A stretch of DNA of 64,000 nucleotides from assembly GCA_019614645.1 (NCBI GenBank), contig JABWDB010000003.1, positions 24,761,001-24,825,000 of the forward strand, read 5' to 3'. Shown one piece after another: positions 23,173-33,800 of this stretch. This DNA comes from Stratiolaelaps scimitus (taxonomy: Eukaryota; Arthropoda; Arachnida; Mesostigmata; Laelapidae). Within the stretch, counting starts at the first letter, position 1. Every line of letters starts with the position of its first letter. The notes beneath the pieces are model-generated. The model ran no database searches. It saw only the letters and a program-made list of their open reading frames with translations, and was not told the origin of the DNA. A program made the position numbers and the translations under genes.

Positions 23173-26024
23173 CCTGTCAACTGGTGGATGTTACGTATTA
23201 TAATATGAGCCATAACCCGATATCCCAGCTTGGAACCCCTCATCTCTTCTAGGCGGAAATGTACCAGAGTTGAATGTAATGGATTATAATCATCCTCTAT
23301 TAATAGCTAGCGTAGCGTTACAATAGCTGGCTGTTGAATGAATGCTAATTTTGTTATGGATGTGTCTGTGTCAGCTGCATCCACATGGGTCACACACGGG
23401 CATAAGTGGCTTAATTGTGAAAATTGTTAGTATCAACTGCAATATTTTTTCCTGCGCATAATTAATGCTAATACGGGGGAACAATACACAATATGAAATG
23501 AGAACGATGAGAACCCGGACATCGTTCACGAGAGATGTCTAGTCCAGACGGATCAATGGCTATACTATGATTGAGAAATGAAAATGTGCGACTTCGACAT
23601 AGCTTGCGTTGTATAACAACGATCGCTAGCAATCAAAACATATATGTCACAAAGTTAGTTGTCTGTTATTCCTCGCACATTTCCGAGCAAACTCGTGCCG
23701 ACTACAGTGTGGTGGTAAACTCATATTTGTTTGTTGTTTCATCAGACGCACGAAATCCTTCGCGTGACCCATAGCGATCAGTTCATCGATACCAGAGGAA
23801 CACACACGCACACATACTCACAAAAGCTTGCTCCTGAGCAAGAACCATTACGGCCGGCCTTCTGGGGATAGCTCCGGCTAGAAACTGTAACTCAGAATCT
23901 GTAACAGCAGATCAAGTTGTACTACAGCTACTGGAGAGTCGCGAACTTTTTAGCTGCCGACTCGCTCACAATATAATACATATAAAATTTGAACAAGAGA
24001 TTCCTATCTTTCTCTGTGCTATACAGCTTGACTGATATATAGCTAGACCGCGTAGTTCTTCGTCCGTAGACCCGTAGTTGTTCTCGGCGCTCTCCCACAC
24101 CCCGAGCGCTACGCCTCACTAAACGTTGCTTGGACAGAAGCGCATTCAAAATAGGTGCATCCCAGTGGCTGGTGGAGCAGCAGCGACTCCGGGGCTCCCT
24201 TCTATCCTTGCAAAATAAGTAGCTCTCGGTCTGCCCCTCACTATATCGTGTTTCCTGTCCAACTGATGAAGCAGGTCGGCGATGTGATAGCAAGTTGGTG
24301 TTAGTCCTTTTCTCTACACCTCGTTGTCAGGGTTCGCTATGGTTACCCGAGAAGCGCTTATCTTGTTCCGGCGCTTATCGAACAGCTGCAGCCGCAACTG
24401 TTGCGGCGGCTGCTGCTACTGCTTTCAGAGCATCAACGTGTCGATGTAGATGGATGTTAGGTATAATTATTGCTATCAGCAAAATGTGACGGAGTGCAAC
24501 AAGCGAACTGAGTGTCAGTGGGGCCATCTATCTCGGCCACCATAGCAGCAACCTGAAGTCGTTGAATTAGAGTCAATATTGGACTAGATTTATATGCGCG
24601 TGTCAGCAAAAATGTACAGAGAATGTAACATAATCATATTATATGGTATAAATATAAACGAAGTAAATACGCTGGTGAAAATTCTGAATATGGATGCTGC
24701 GTGAAGGACAGCATCATGTTCAATAATGCTCAGGAATATATAGGGTCTGCTTCGGAATTACGCAGGGTACATGTGTCCTTGATTGTGCGCGAGTCTAAAA
24801 GGCCCGCAGTGCATGTGTCATTTAAGGGCGAATACTTCCGCTCGATAACCGCCAAGACAACAAAGGTCCCTATATCGGCGTCATTGTTCAGCCAGCTCTA
24901 AAAGATTAGGTCTTTCTCAAGTTGCTAGCTCCAGTGTATGTTGTTCTCTATTGTTCGGCAAAGTGAGCTTCTTTGCAAAAGGCAAAGTGACAATCTCGAA
25001 GCGGCTGCAAACGTTCGTCTAACGTCGACGCGTAATAGTTGCCGAAATCGAAAATCTGTTTGTCGCTCAGGGAGCAATGCCTGACTTGTTGGATTTGTTG
25101 ATTGTGTGTTTACATAATGCCTATCCGTCAGCTAACGAACAGCTAAAAATAGCTTTTTGATGAACCACTAATGTCCTTTGAACTGTCGCCTCATCACGGT
25201 GGCACATAGCAATGTAAGGACACATATAGACTTAGCGTAGAATAAAACGAGAAATCTTCTGTAAATGTTATCCATTGCCGATAAAAGCACCTCGCACTGA
25301 TACCACAAACACCTCATACAGGTGCATCTACGAGAAATATTTTATCGCCACATTCAAAAATTCATTATACCAAAAAAAAAAAAAGATCAACTCTGACCTT
25401 TTTCGTTCTCTGAAAATATTCAAATGGACTGTAGTTAAATATCGCCGAACCAATATTGGAATAGTACTAGTAATAATAATAATAATAATGGAAGAGAAAT
25501 TAAAAATTGCATCATATCATGCATTCAAAATTCACGTACTACAAGTACCTAATTTTAACATGTATCTGACACGACGTATGCAGATCAGATGCAAGCAATC
25601 ACCCGTTATTACTTCACATCTGTCTGCTTTCCTGCTCGACCGTCTCCCGCTGCCCTCCGCCTCAATGCTGCGCACTGACCCGTTTCTAATATAATTTCTC
25701 CAGCTGTGCCATCTAACCTCGTCGTTGGCGGGTCCACAGACGACCCGAGTTGCCCCTCGTCTTTGATGAGCTCAAACGCTTTCTCATCGCGCCCTCGACA
25801 GCGTCTGTGTTCACAGGGTTCGTAACCCTCGATCGTGGGGCAGGTAACCTTTGGGCTGGTTGGTTGGGCTGGGTAGTCCCGGCTGGACTTCAAGGGAAGG
25901 CCTGGTCTGTGGACGAGTCCCGAAAAGGTCGATCTGGTCCCCTTGCTCTGTCTAGTCTAGAGTCCGGTCACCCGGTCATCGTCCTGATGCCCCGGCCAGC
26001 TGGCTATCCCCATTCGATCACGGG

Positions 26025-26078
26025 CTCTATAAAGGGGGTGTAGCGTCGCTCGTGCCCCTGGGGGTTTCTAGTCAGTGC
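26025..26078 (+). promoter_or_regulatory. Possible TATA/initiator core promoter
   Basis: TATAAAG at about 26029 inside GC-rich DNA, with TCAGTG at about 26072. Motif matches only; spacing is imperfect and there is no linked gene. Confidence 0.18.
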
Positions 26079-26133
26079 TCGAACTTAGGAAACTGGCCGG
26101 CCGGACAGGAGGAAGACAGAGCTCTGCTCTAGC

Positions 26134-26170
26134 ATGTTGCTTCCAGGATGTTGCTTCCAGGATGTTGCTT
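26134..26170. repeat. 14-bp tandem repeat (2.6 units)
   Basis: ATGTTGCTTCCAGG at 26134 and 26148, then a partial third unit at 26162. Confidence 0.9.
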
Positions 26171-27868
26171 GTGTGTTATTGGGCCTCATTGTAGGCTGTT
26201 AGGGGGCGATACAGGTCCCTGATACTGGCTGGGAATAAGTTTCGACGTAGTCGATGTACGACGGTCTCATGCCAGGGTCGACGCTTGCTGTAGTAGCTGA
26301 TAGCCGCTTTACTGCGGGGTAGGGCCTGTCTCCGCGTATACCTTAACGCCGACCCCGATCCCCTAAATATTTCCTATGGTATTATAGAGTAACCGTCCAC
26401 AAGTGGCGATTTCAGAGGATAAACACGATGCGGAGTGGTGTACGGGCGTTGTTCCGCTCGTTGATGAAGCGTCCGAGATGTCTGATGGGTATACGAAGCG
26501 ACGTGGTGATCCCGTAGAGAGTACACAACGTCAACATAGCCAGAAACAGCTCGTTTTTATAGACTTTGTTAGCTATGCATGACGTTAGAAAAAGAAAGCA
26601 TATGTTTCAGGTTTTTCATGGGACGCCTCTTAATTCAAGTTGCCTTCCATCATTGTGGCGTGCATTAACATGTCAATACACGCGGACGTAGAACGTACGC
26701 TGGTTATTGTTGTTGCAGTTGCACGCATCCAAGCAAAGCGCCGCTTTCATTGACAAGATGAGAAATAGAGAGCCAGAGAGAGAGAGAGAAGCCTTAGCGT
26801 TTTCACCATCGAACATTGGCCTGGTCGCCCATCTCCTTCCGGCGATCCTTGACACCAGCCAACATGTCAAGTGAAGTCCAAGAGCCTTCGGCCACTCGCC
26901 AAGTAGTAGTCGGTGAGGCCAGCGTCTTATTTCTTTTTCGAAACATGTTATTTATCTATCTATCGTACTGAATCAAATAAGCCGAAAAGCCTGAAGAGGG
27001 TACGCTGCTCGCTGGGCGAACGCTTGCAACAAATGTCTCTTACAGCTAGCTTGTCCTAACAAATACACTTGTTGGAACAAGTGTTATAGGGTCAGACAGC
27101 AACTAGACGCTAAATTAACGTTTTTTGCAAGGATGCGAACTATTGTCCTTTGGAGCTACTCGTAATGTCAAAGAAACGAAAGTGCCCCAGACAGTTGGTC
27201 TAGACGAGATTGAATTCGATCTTATCGTTCAGCTAATAGAACCTGATCTTTGATAATATCAGGATTATTAAAATGATTATCCATTATTACAGGCTAGCGT
27301 TGCAACTTAGATATATTCGCTTCGTTCAGGCCATATTGTTATGTTGTACGAACCTACTTCTTTTTAATACGCTACCTGTCGCTTAGGTGCCATCGCGGTA
27401 TCAGCCATTCATTAATATTACAACTTATTTAATTTTATTTTGCACACCCCGTTGTTGTTTCTATCGACACCCTGACGCTACGCTGCAGCTTGCGTTGTAG
27501 TTGCCTCTTGTTTCTTCGGGGTGTTCTTTCGTCGGCTACACGCCATGCGGTGCGCTGCGATTTCACCGAAGACCACACAACGTACAAGGCACGTGTTACG
27601 AATGTGGATAACAAAATCGTTGACGCTGCTCTTGGGGAGACTATGGCATCAGGAGTCGAGCTTCGCTTTTGTTTACTTCGCTTTTCCGTTTGTCGATTTG
27701 TTTGTTTGTTTGTCTCATTCTTTTTAGTCCTACTGCTGCTCTCGCTGCTCTTCCACCTCTGCTGGTCATTGTGAATCTGTCTCGTTACGTGAAAGATGAA
27801 ATCGTACTCGAGTTTCTGCCGCCGCTGCTCCGCCTGCTGCTGATAATTATTGGCGTCATTTCTGTGCA

Positions 27869-28555
27869 ATGGCTATCTGCTTTGGCAACTTGTGCTCTTG
27901 TCTGGCTGCAGCTGCTGCGGCGGCCGCCGCCGCCGCTGCAGTTGCGGTTGCTTCTGAAGATGACCGCTACGCGGCGGTGTCGCGTCCGCCTCTGGTGGCT
28001 GAACAATCAAACAAGCTACCACTCCCCGAACCGAGCAGAGCTCTTCGGTCGGCCTGCCCCGCTAACAAACGGCATCGCCAATTCAACCAGCAGTACTATA
28101 CATGTGTAGTACGTAATACAACAATCGACAGCGATCGGCTCCGCAATGGAATATACGCGCCGCCGCCGTTGCGACTGCCGCCGCAGAAAGGAGACACCGA
28201 GAAACGCAATGGGAATACGCATGCTGAACGTATGAAACACAGAAACACCGAGTCGAACCATTGGGCTGACAGAGGAGCGCAGCGGCAGAGCTGGCCAGCA
28301 AGCCAGGCTGGGAGGCCGGCAAGGGAATGCTGTACGTTCGTGCGAGGGTCGTTGTTGGAACCCAGCGGCGGGCCGAACAGTAACCTCGCCATCGAGTATA
28401 GCCCGTTTGTGGCCAGCACGCGACGCGGCTTACAATCAAAAAAGCACCGGCCGAGGGAAGAAGAAGAAGATGAAGAAGAGAAATCGAAAAAACGAAAAAT
28501 AAGCAGAGATGATTCGAAGGCAGAATGCGCGCACGCGCAGAACGGAAATACGTGA
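27869..28555 (+). CDS. Candidate orphan ORF, 228 codons, Ala-rich start and basic/acidic tail
   Basis: ATG in good context (GCAATGG) opens a 228-residue frame. It has a short Cys-containing start (MAICFGNLCSCL), a run of about 12 alanines, a low-complexity middle, and a C-terminus with an EEEEDEEEK stretch followed by KKRK, which resembles a nuclear-localisation signal. No known domain is present. It overlaps a 270-codon frame on the opposite strand, so openness alone is not evidence; both reflect rare stops in GC-rich DNA. If real it would be an intronless nuclear or disordered protein. Chance, or part of a 5' UTR, is more likely. Confidence 0.2.
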   Translation: MAICFGNLCSCLAAAAAAAAAAAAVAVASEDDRYAAVSRPPLVAEQSNKLPLPEPSRALRSACPANKRHRQFNQQYYTCVVRNTTIDSDRLRNGIYAPPPLRLPPQKGDTEKRNGNTHAERMKHRNTESNHWADRGAQRQSWPASQAGRPARECCTFVRGSLLEPSGGPNSNLAIEYSPFVASTRRGLQSKKHRPREEEEDEEEKSKKRKISRDDSKAECAHAQNGNT

Positions 28556-28817
28556 AGGAAGATACCGCTATAGCAGAGCAGTAACGGCGGCGGTGGCGAC
28601 GGCGGTAACCCGTGGCCGTGGCATCCGTAAGGAACCATCGGACCATCCGAAGGATCCATCCGTTCGAATTCGAATCCGTCCAACTAAGTGGAGCGAGGTC
28701 CCCCGCAGGCAGACGGCCACACAGCTTGGCAGAATATGGAGCCGCTTGCGTACACACGCGCATCGCACATGCACAGACGGACAGGCAGACACTCGCGGTC
28801 TGAGACATGCTGGTGAT

Positions 28818-28855
28818 GCCGCCGCCGCCGCCGCCGCCGTCGCCGTCACCACCAC
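28818..28855. repeat. (GCC)n triplet tract
   Basis: About seven GCC units followed by GTC/GCC and ACC variants. Confidence 0.9.
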
Positions 28856-29399
28856 CGGGGTAACAGACAGAGTCAAGCCTCCCCACGGGCACCACCAGAC
28901 AGTTGGCAATGGTCGTTGTGCCAGCGGCCGGTACTATACGGCTATAGACCGATGGACATTAAGGCCCAAGGCGACGAAATCCGATGACAAGGCGAGATTT
29001 GGTAGTCTTTCTATTCTTGGTCAGTCAGCGATGGCGGGCGGTGTCGCAGACGGCAGAAGGGAACAGGCAGACGAGACACATTCGTCACATGCTACGCACA
29101 ATAATAGATAGCATGGCTAGTCGTCGTGTTGTGAGCCACCGTGAAGCATTAAACGAAATGGAACGAAGAGACATGCGAGACAACGAACGCTCCGAGATGT
29201 ACATAGACGTCGATGCCTTTCGCTCGTAATGCTCTATGTAGTTGTTCGGGGCGAACGGAATCGCCAGCAACAATGAATCTCCCATAGAACGTTCGACGTA
29301 GCTAGATAGCTCACAAAGTGATTCTGCTGTCGAAAGTGTTAACTGAGAGGGGCCGGTGGAGAAGGGACAAACAAAAGTCGCAGAACGACCGCCAAGGTG

Positions 29400-32300
29400 A
29401 GACCACCAAGCGCCGTTGACGTCACTCGACGTTGAACGTCTTCATGTGCGGTCAGCCACAATGTTTACATTGTTTATCATGTATTCGTTCATCTCTCTAC
29501 AGTCGTACTCTGTTCGTCTCGTTCATGTGAGATCGTTATTGTTATACAGAATGATTCCGCTTGATTTGCATTTTCGTGCTTGCTGCATCTTGAATTTAAG
29601 AGGAGCAATACGCATTTAACGGTTATTCGTATCCTTCGCTATAGGTATCCGTATCTATAGCGTTAATTACGGGTGAATTTAACGTTCAAGGAATGGAGGA
29701 ACGACAATAGCGTATCGGGCGGCGGCCCCCGAGTTGCGTAATTTTGACTTTTCTGCAGATTCTGTTGATATTATCTGTAGAATAGGGACATGCCCCCGGT
29801 CTGGGACTAGATTAAGGCTGCTGCTGTAGGCGCAATTCGCAGAGATGGTTGTGTAATGTTCCTCTCAGGATGGTGTGTTCTCACAGTCCAACTGTTCAAC
29901 CGTTTCAGCGGTGATAACATTTGCATATATGCATTTGGTTCGCTTAGCTGCTCGCACCCATCGACCGGCATCACCGCTATGGCAACGGTAGCTACGTCTC
30001 TCGCTGCTGGAGGGAGGCCCATCGAGAGAAATCGCCATTGTAATGGTATCCGTCGACGACAACCAGCAGAAGCGCAAGGCAGGGATGTCGTGTCGCGACG
30101 GGTCGAGTACTCTTGACGAGCCTTGTTATGTTGCTGTGCCTTGTTGTCGTAATTTATCGATTGACGAACGTCCTGCCTCCAACGTCCTGGAAGCTGTTCT
30201 ACTAATGAAAGATGAATGATTGCCGGTGTATAAAGATGAAAATTGATAAGTATTGACATCCCGGTTTGACGCCGTAGTCCACAAGGAAAGAAAACCGCAA
30301 ACGCAGAGAACAGGACATCAGCTCGCTAATGAAATGAAATGATGATTTCCATGACTATTCCGCAGCGGCAGAGGCGGAGAGAGGCGAGAGTTCATGCGTA
30401 CTGCTCTCTTGTGGGACTCTGTCACCATTCGTGTGTTCCTGTCAGGATGTCAACCACGACGGACAAAGGCAATTTACAATTCGAAACGAACAACAGAGGC
30501 AACAGAGGAGAGAGAGAACAACAACAAACAAATGACATAGACCAATCTGTGTTATCTTGTCGAGTAGGCGGTTAAACCTCGCTTCGATTGTTCTCGTGTA
30601 TTGTATCCGCAAATGGAAGCGCCGCGTTGGAACGTGGCCGAGAATCTGGAGCGTCCCCATTGCGGCGTCAGCCGCCTCGGCTGAGCAGACGATGCCCCAG
30701 TCCCCCGAAGGGGTCCCGCTATGACTGCAACGCCTACATGGCTACAATGCCAACCTTTACATGTATCCATTCAGATATGTCAGATACTGCGCTACTATTA
30801 TAAATCAGTGTATTGGGGGGGGGGGGGATATACCTACCATGAGCCTGATCCAGTTATATTTGGCTGGCCTTAACAGCACGTTTTGAATAATCCTACTGAC
30901 GTCGAGGCTGCTGTATTGATTGTCTGTATAAATAAAAGGCTACACAGAGCCAAATAATTCATACAGATATGATACTTCGAAACATATGTCCATGGATTTC
31001 ATTCCTTTAGTTGATCGCCCCTACAACGCATGAGGTAATACCCAAATGCGGTTCCGAAGCCTGTCACATATGTGAACATCTGAAAGCCAGCTTAAAAAGA
31101 AAGATAAACTCACAGGGGAGAATGTGTCAGAGAGCCAACTTGAGTTTCAGAAATGTCATAGTACGACTGCATAGCTAAGATAAACCGTTGCCTCCGATAT
31201 AGGACGAACACATCTGACATAGCATTTCTAAACATGCGCACCATAGAGGATGATCCCATTACATCACGATGGGCTAGAATGTTAAGTGCACGTGACAATC
31301 GACATTCTCACACGATCGAGGCAGAATAACCGTGTCTAATGATTATTAATTCGAACCATATAGTTTTCCTCTCAGTTACGTTATCATTTAATATGCACAT
31401 GTATTTGTCTGAAATAACAGGGTGACCGGATACTTTTACGAGTATATGTGCATAATGTCGTATCAAGATCGTATAATGGCACTAATGAAATTCATATTGT
31501 CTCTATAGATGTACATATATATGACGAGTGTTTCCAAGCGAATGCCGCGATGCGTGCAAGCGACCCTCGTCCCCCGGCTCGTTTTCCTGGCCTTTCGTCG
31601 GCCAGTCTTGTCGTTCCATCACCTTCTTGTGTCATCCGCGACTGCATATATCGTTTTGTCTTCTGTATATATATATATATATCTGACCAGGCTGAAAACG
31701 TATGTGGGCTTGCAAAAGGGGTTGGGAAAGAGGGTAAGGAATAGAGTAGCGGGTTCTCCTCAAAGGCCATCTGACTGCTACGCGGGGCCAGTAGGCGATG
31801 GCAGAGGTCTGAGAGATGTCAACCATTCCCGCGCGACCTCAGATCACTGTCGCCTGCCGACTACGGTTGTGGCCACGAGCACGTCCGGGTATGGCGAATG
31901 TCGGGACGTCACAGCGATGTCTTCAAGGGGTCATGGGGGCGTAGCATGAGATGAGCACCGCAAGGGAGAAGCCTAGTTGTCTCTTGGTAGAGAAACAGAG
32001 AGAGCGAGAGACAAGGATTCTTCTCGCGGTCGTTCTTCCTCTATAGCTCGCTGCTCGATCTCTCTTGTTCACTTCTCTCTGCCTCTGATATACGGCTGCC
32101 CCACAATCCTTAAGACGACACAACGGCGCTGTCATGGGCCGCCTGCTCCTAGAGAGCTCGGTTAGAGGGAGCCACGGAATCGAGATGTTCCTGCTGGACC
32201 CATTCGGTCCAAGCCCATTGCACGCAACGAGCGGGTGTGGCTCACTACGTTGAGCAGCAGACGAAGAGAAGCAGGTGATTGAAGGAGGCGAATTTGAAAT

Positions 32301-32877
32301 TCGACCGCTCACAAACGGAGAACAGCTTTCATGTTGTGTAGGATGGTGGTGGAGATCTTAGCGGCTGTGGTTAGGGCACTGTTTAGGTTGCAACTGCTGC
32401 TGAAGTTGTCGTTGCCCAGCGTAACGATAAATATCATGACTATGATCATCATAGCTCACAGTATCTGAAGGTGGTAAGCAACTTCCTTATGGCTGACGGC
32501 ATAATCGTCCGCATGACTGACTAGATGCAAGGAGAGGCACTTTCTACTTCGGTGCAACTAAACCTTGGACGACAACTGGCTCAGACGACAAACCAATGTC
32601 CAGGCCAGTGACATGTGCCCGCATCATCAGTCGCATGAATGTATGGAGGGGCAGATGGTGCCGTATAATAGAGAACACTGGGTAGGAGACTAAAACAGAC
32701 GCAGAGGCAACTGTCTCCATTGGAGGCGAGCGGCAGTTGCACAACGCTTCGCGTCACATCATCACTGCCCACACCCAAGGCTGAACAGGCCCTTCTGCAG
32801 TCTTCGATTCCTGAGCTCGGCCTCCGGCACTGCACAGTACAAGGAAACGATAAATGCGGGCGGCCGTACCGCCTCAG
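29400..32877. other. Non-coding or unresolved stretch
   Basis: Mixed GC. Contains a G run at 30815-30827, a TA run at 31669-31682 and GC-rich DNA from 31.5 kb on. Frames on both strands (for example 31923-32312 minus and 32581-33060 minus) overlap each other and show no domain. No gene is supported before 32878. Confidence 0.35.
30815..30827. repeat. Poly-G run (13 G)
   Basis: Uninterrupted G run. Confidence 0.9.
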
Positions 32878-33016
32878 TGCGGCATCAATTCCACGACTCT
32901 CTCTTGGTCCTTCCTCTGTCCGACGGACGAGTGCTATAAGGTGAATTCTGACCATTGCCGTTGCTACCGGTTGCGTCATCGGTTGCAAATCCCCCAACAA
33001 GAGAGGCGAACGCATG
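32878..33016 (+). CDS. Candidate internal exon encoding a Cys-rich segment
   Basis: GTACCGCCTCAG at 32866-32877 is a usable acceptor and CATG|GTAAGTGG at 33017 a very good donor. The 46-codon frame between them (phase 0 in, phase 1 out) contains C, C-P-T-D-E-C, H-C-R-C, i.e. Cys spacing C-12-C-4-C-7-C-1-C, as in many extracellular disulfide modules; the end resembles the C-x-C of EGF-like domains. A different frame ends GCVIGCKSPNKRGERM and superficially resembles a THAP zinc-finger start, but has a stop and no acceptor upstream. An antisense frame is also open, so this remains a candidate. The next possible exon at 33726 is not phase-compatible in its best frame. Confidence 0.2.
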
Positions 33017-33301
33017 GTAAGTGGCAGATGCCACAAGCTTGCCAGCATAGTACCCCGCACAGGAGAATATGTGTGCTCCCCTCTTTCTCGTAGTTCGCCA
33101 TGAAATACCGCGTCTCAGCCCATTACGTTGTCCGTCATATACCGAAGGGATGCGGTATCTCGCCAAGGCCGCTCCCTCCACAAACCTTATGCCCCAGCGC
33201 ACGGCCCCCCCGAGTAGAGAGAGAGAGGGAGACAGAGAGAGAACGAGATATAGGTGGCTAGTATATCTCGTTTTGGTCTCGCGTTTCAGCGCAAACGTCG
33301 C

Positions 33302-33362
33302 CCGCTGTCTGACCGGCTGCGAAGTGAGGCGGTTTTTCCTTTCACTTCGCAGCCGACAGCGG
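33302..33362. repeat. GC-rich imperfect hairpin (21-bp stem)
   Basis: GGCTGCGAAGTGA (33315-33327) pairs exactly with 33342-33354, and the outer CCGCTGTC (33302-33309) pairs with 33355-33362. A 5-base bulge (TGACC) sits on the left side and the loop is about 14 bases. The shape is that of a small pre-miRNA, but it is short and bulged; a mere inverted duplication is possible. Confidence 0.5.
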
Positions 33363-33725
33363 ATCAGCGGCTGACCCCGAATGCAACCGTCGACGACCCA
33401 CTACGGACATTCCGACTCTGGCGGCTGCGTCTCGTTGGCACTGCCATATAAACTAACACCCGTTGCATCGGATTGGGGTCTTGGTTCGGCGCCTTTCTCT
33501 AAAAAAAAAGAGGATTTCAACGCGGACGCTAAGTAGAGAACGGTGTGGTTGCGGCTTCGGTACGCGCGGTGATGACTTACGGCGAGCTCTCTGTTTGGCT
33601 CTGATCTCTGGGACGGCTCGTACGTTGTCCCCCTTCTTATTTGTCTGATCATTTTTCTTTTTTACTGCTACACTCGGAGTCCAAACCCATGTGAGGCTTT
33701 TAGCTGATATGCTATCATTTTTCAG

Positions 33726-33800
33726 CGCTTATTTATTATACGAAAGCATAAGGAATACGAGCAACAGATAGCTGCTGGTCTAAACAAGCGAATGGGGTGA
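33726..33800 (+). CDS. Candidate terminal exon
   Basis: A strong acceptor (GCTATCATTTTTCAG, with a CTGAT-type branch sequence just upstream) is followed in phase 0 by 24 codons reading RLFIIRKHKEYEQQ, then IAAGLNKRMG and a stop. The charged, helical character resembles a membrane protein's cytosolic C-terminus, as would be expected after the last helix of a transporter. An AATAAA lies at 34037, 237 bases past the stop. A 24-codon frame is not longer than chance, so the call rests on the acceptor and composition. It might belong to the transporter begun at the left edge, but linking exons are missing. Confidence 0.25.
   Translation, partial: RLFIIRKHKEYEQQIAAGLNKRMG

Larger units (their letters stand above)
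21162..25270. other. Non-coding stretch with two dispersed-repeat copies
   Basis: Apart from the repeats at 21949 and 23108, no supported feature. A good acceptor (CTTTCCCATGCCTGTAG, ending 22430) precedes a 22-codon frame with an acidic/hydrophobic mix (VDALPEECKVLIEF...) ending at 22499; the length is not above chance. Frames at 22403-22783 cross TA tracts. Poly-alanine-type GCN triplets lie near 24375-24425. Confidence 0.4.
25270..26680. other. GC-rich block with TATA-like motif
   Basis: 25.6-26.4 kb is GC-rich and ends in CTCTATAAAGGGG at about 26025-26037, resembling a TATA box, followed about 40 bases later by TAGTCAGTG, similar to an arthropod initiator (TCAGT). Three copies of ATGTTGCTTCCAGG-like units lie at 26134-26170. 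The spacing is longer than the usual 30 bases and no coding exon follows. It could be a promoter, a solo LTR remnant or neither. Confidence 0.25.
27440..29396 (+). promoter_or_regulatory. CpG-rich block ending at a splice donor (possible promoter/first exon)
   Basis: About 2 kb with GC and CpG content well above the flanks, packed with GCC/GGC triplets, and with open frames on both strands because stops are rare. About 290 bases past the densest part is CCAAG|GTGAGA at 29397, a consensus donor. This is how a promoter and untranslated or short-coding first exon would look, and it precedes the + strand exon candidates at 32.9 and 33.7 kb. There is no direct evidence of transcription. Confidence 0.25.

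Noticed and set aside
28083..28895. 270-codon open frame on the minus strand, longest in the window
   Set aside because: Lies opposite another open frame in CpG-rich, stop-poor DNA; Gly/Cys/Ser low-complexity content, no domain, no splice support.
32945..33016. THAP zinc-finger start (GCVIGCKSPNKRGERM)
   Set aside because: In-frame stop just upstream, no acceptor or ATG, and a better Cys-rich frame uses the same donor.
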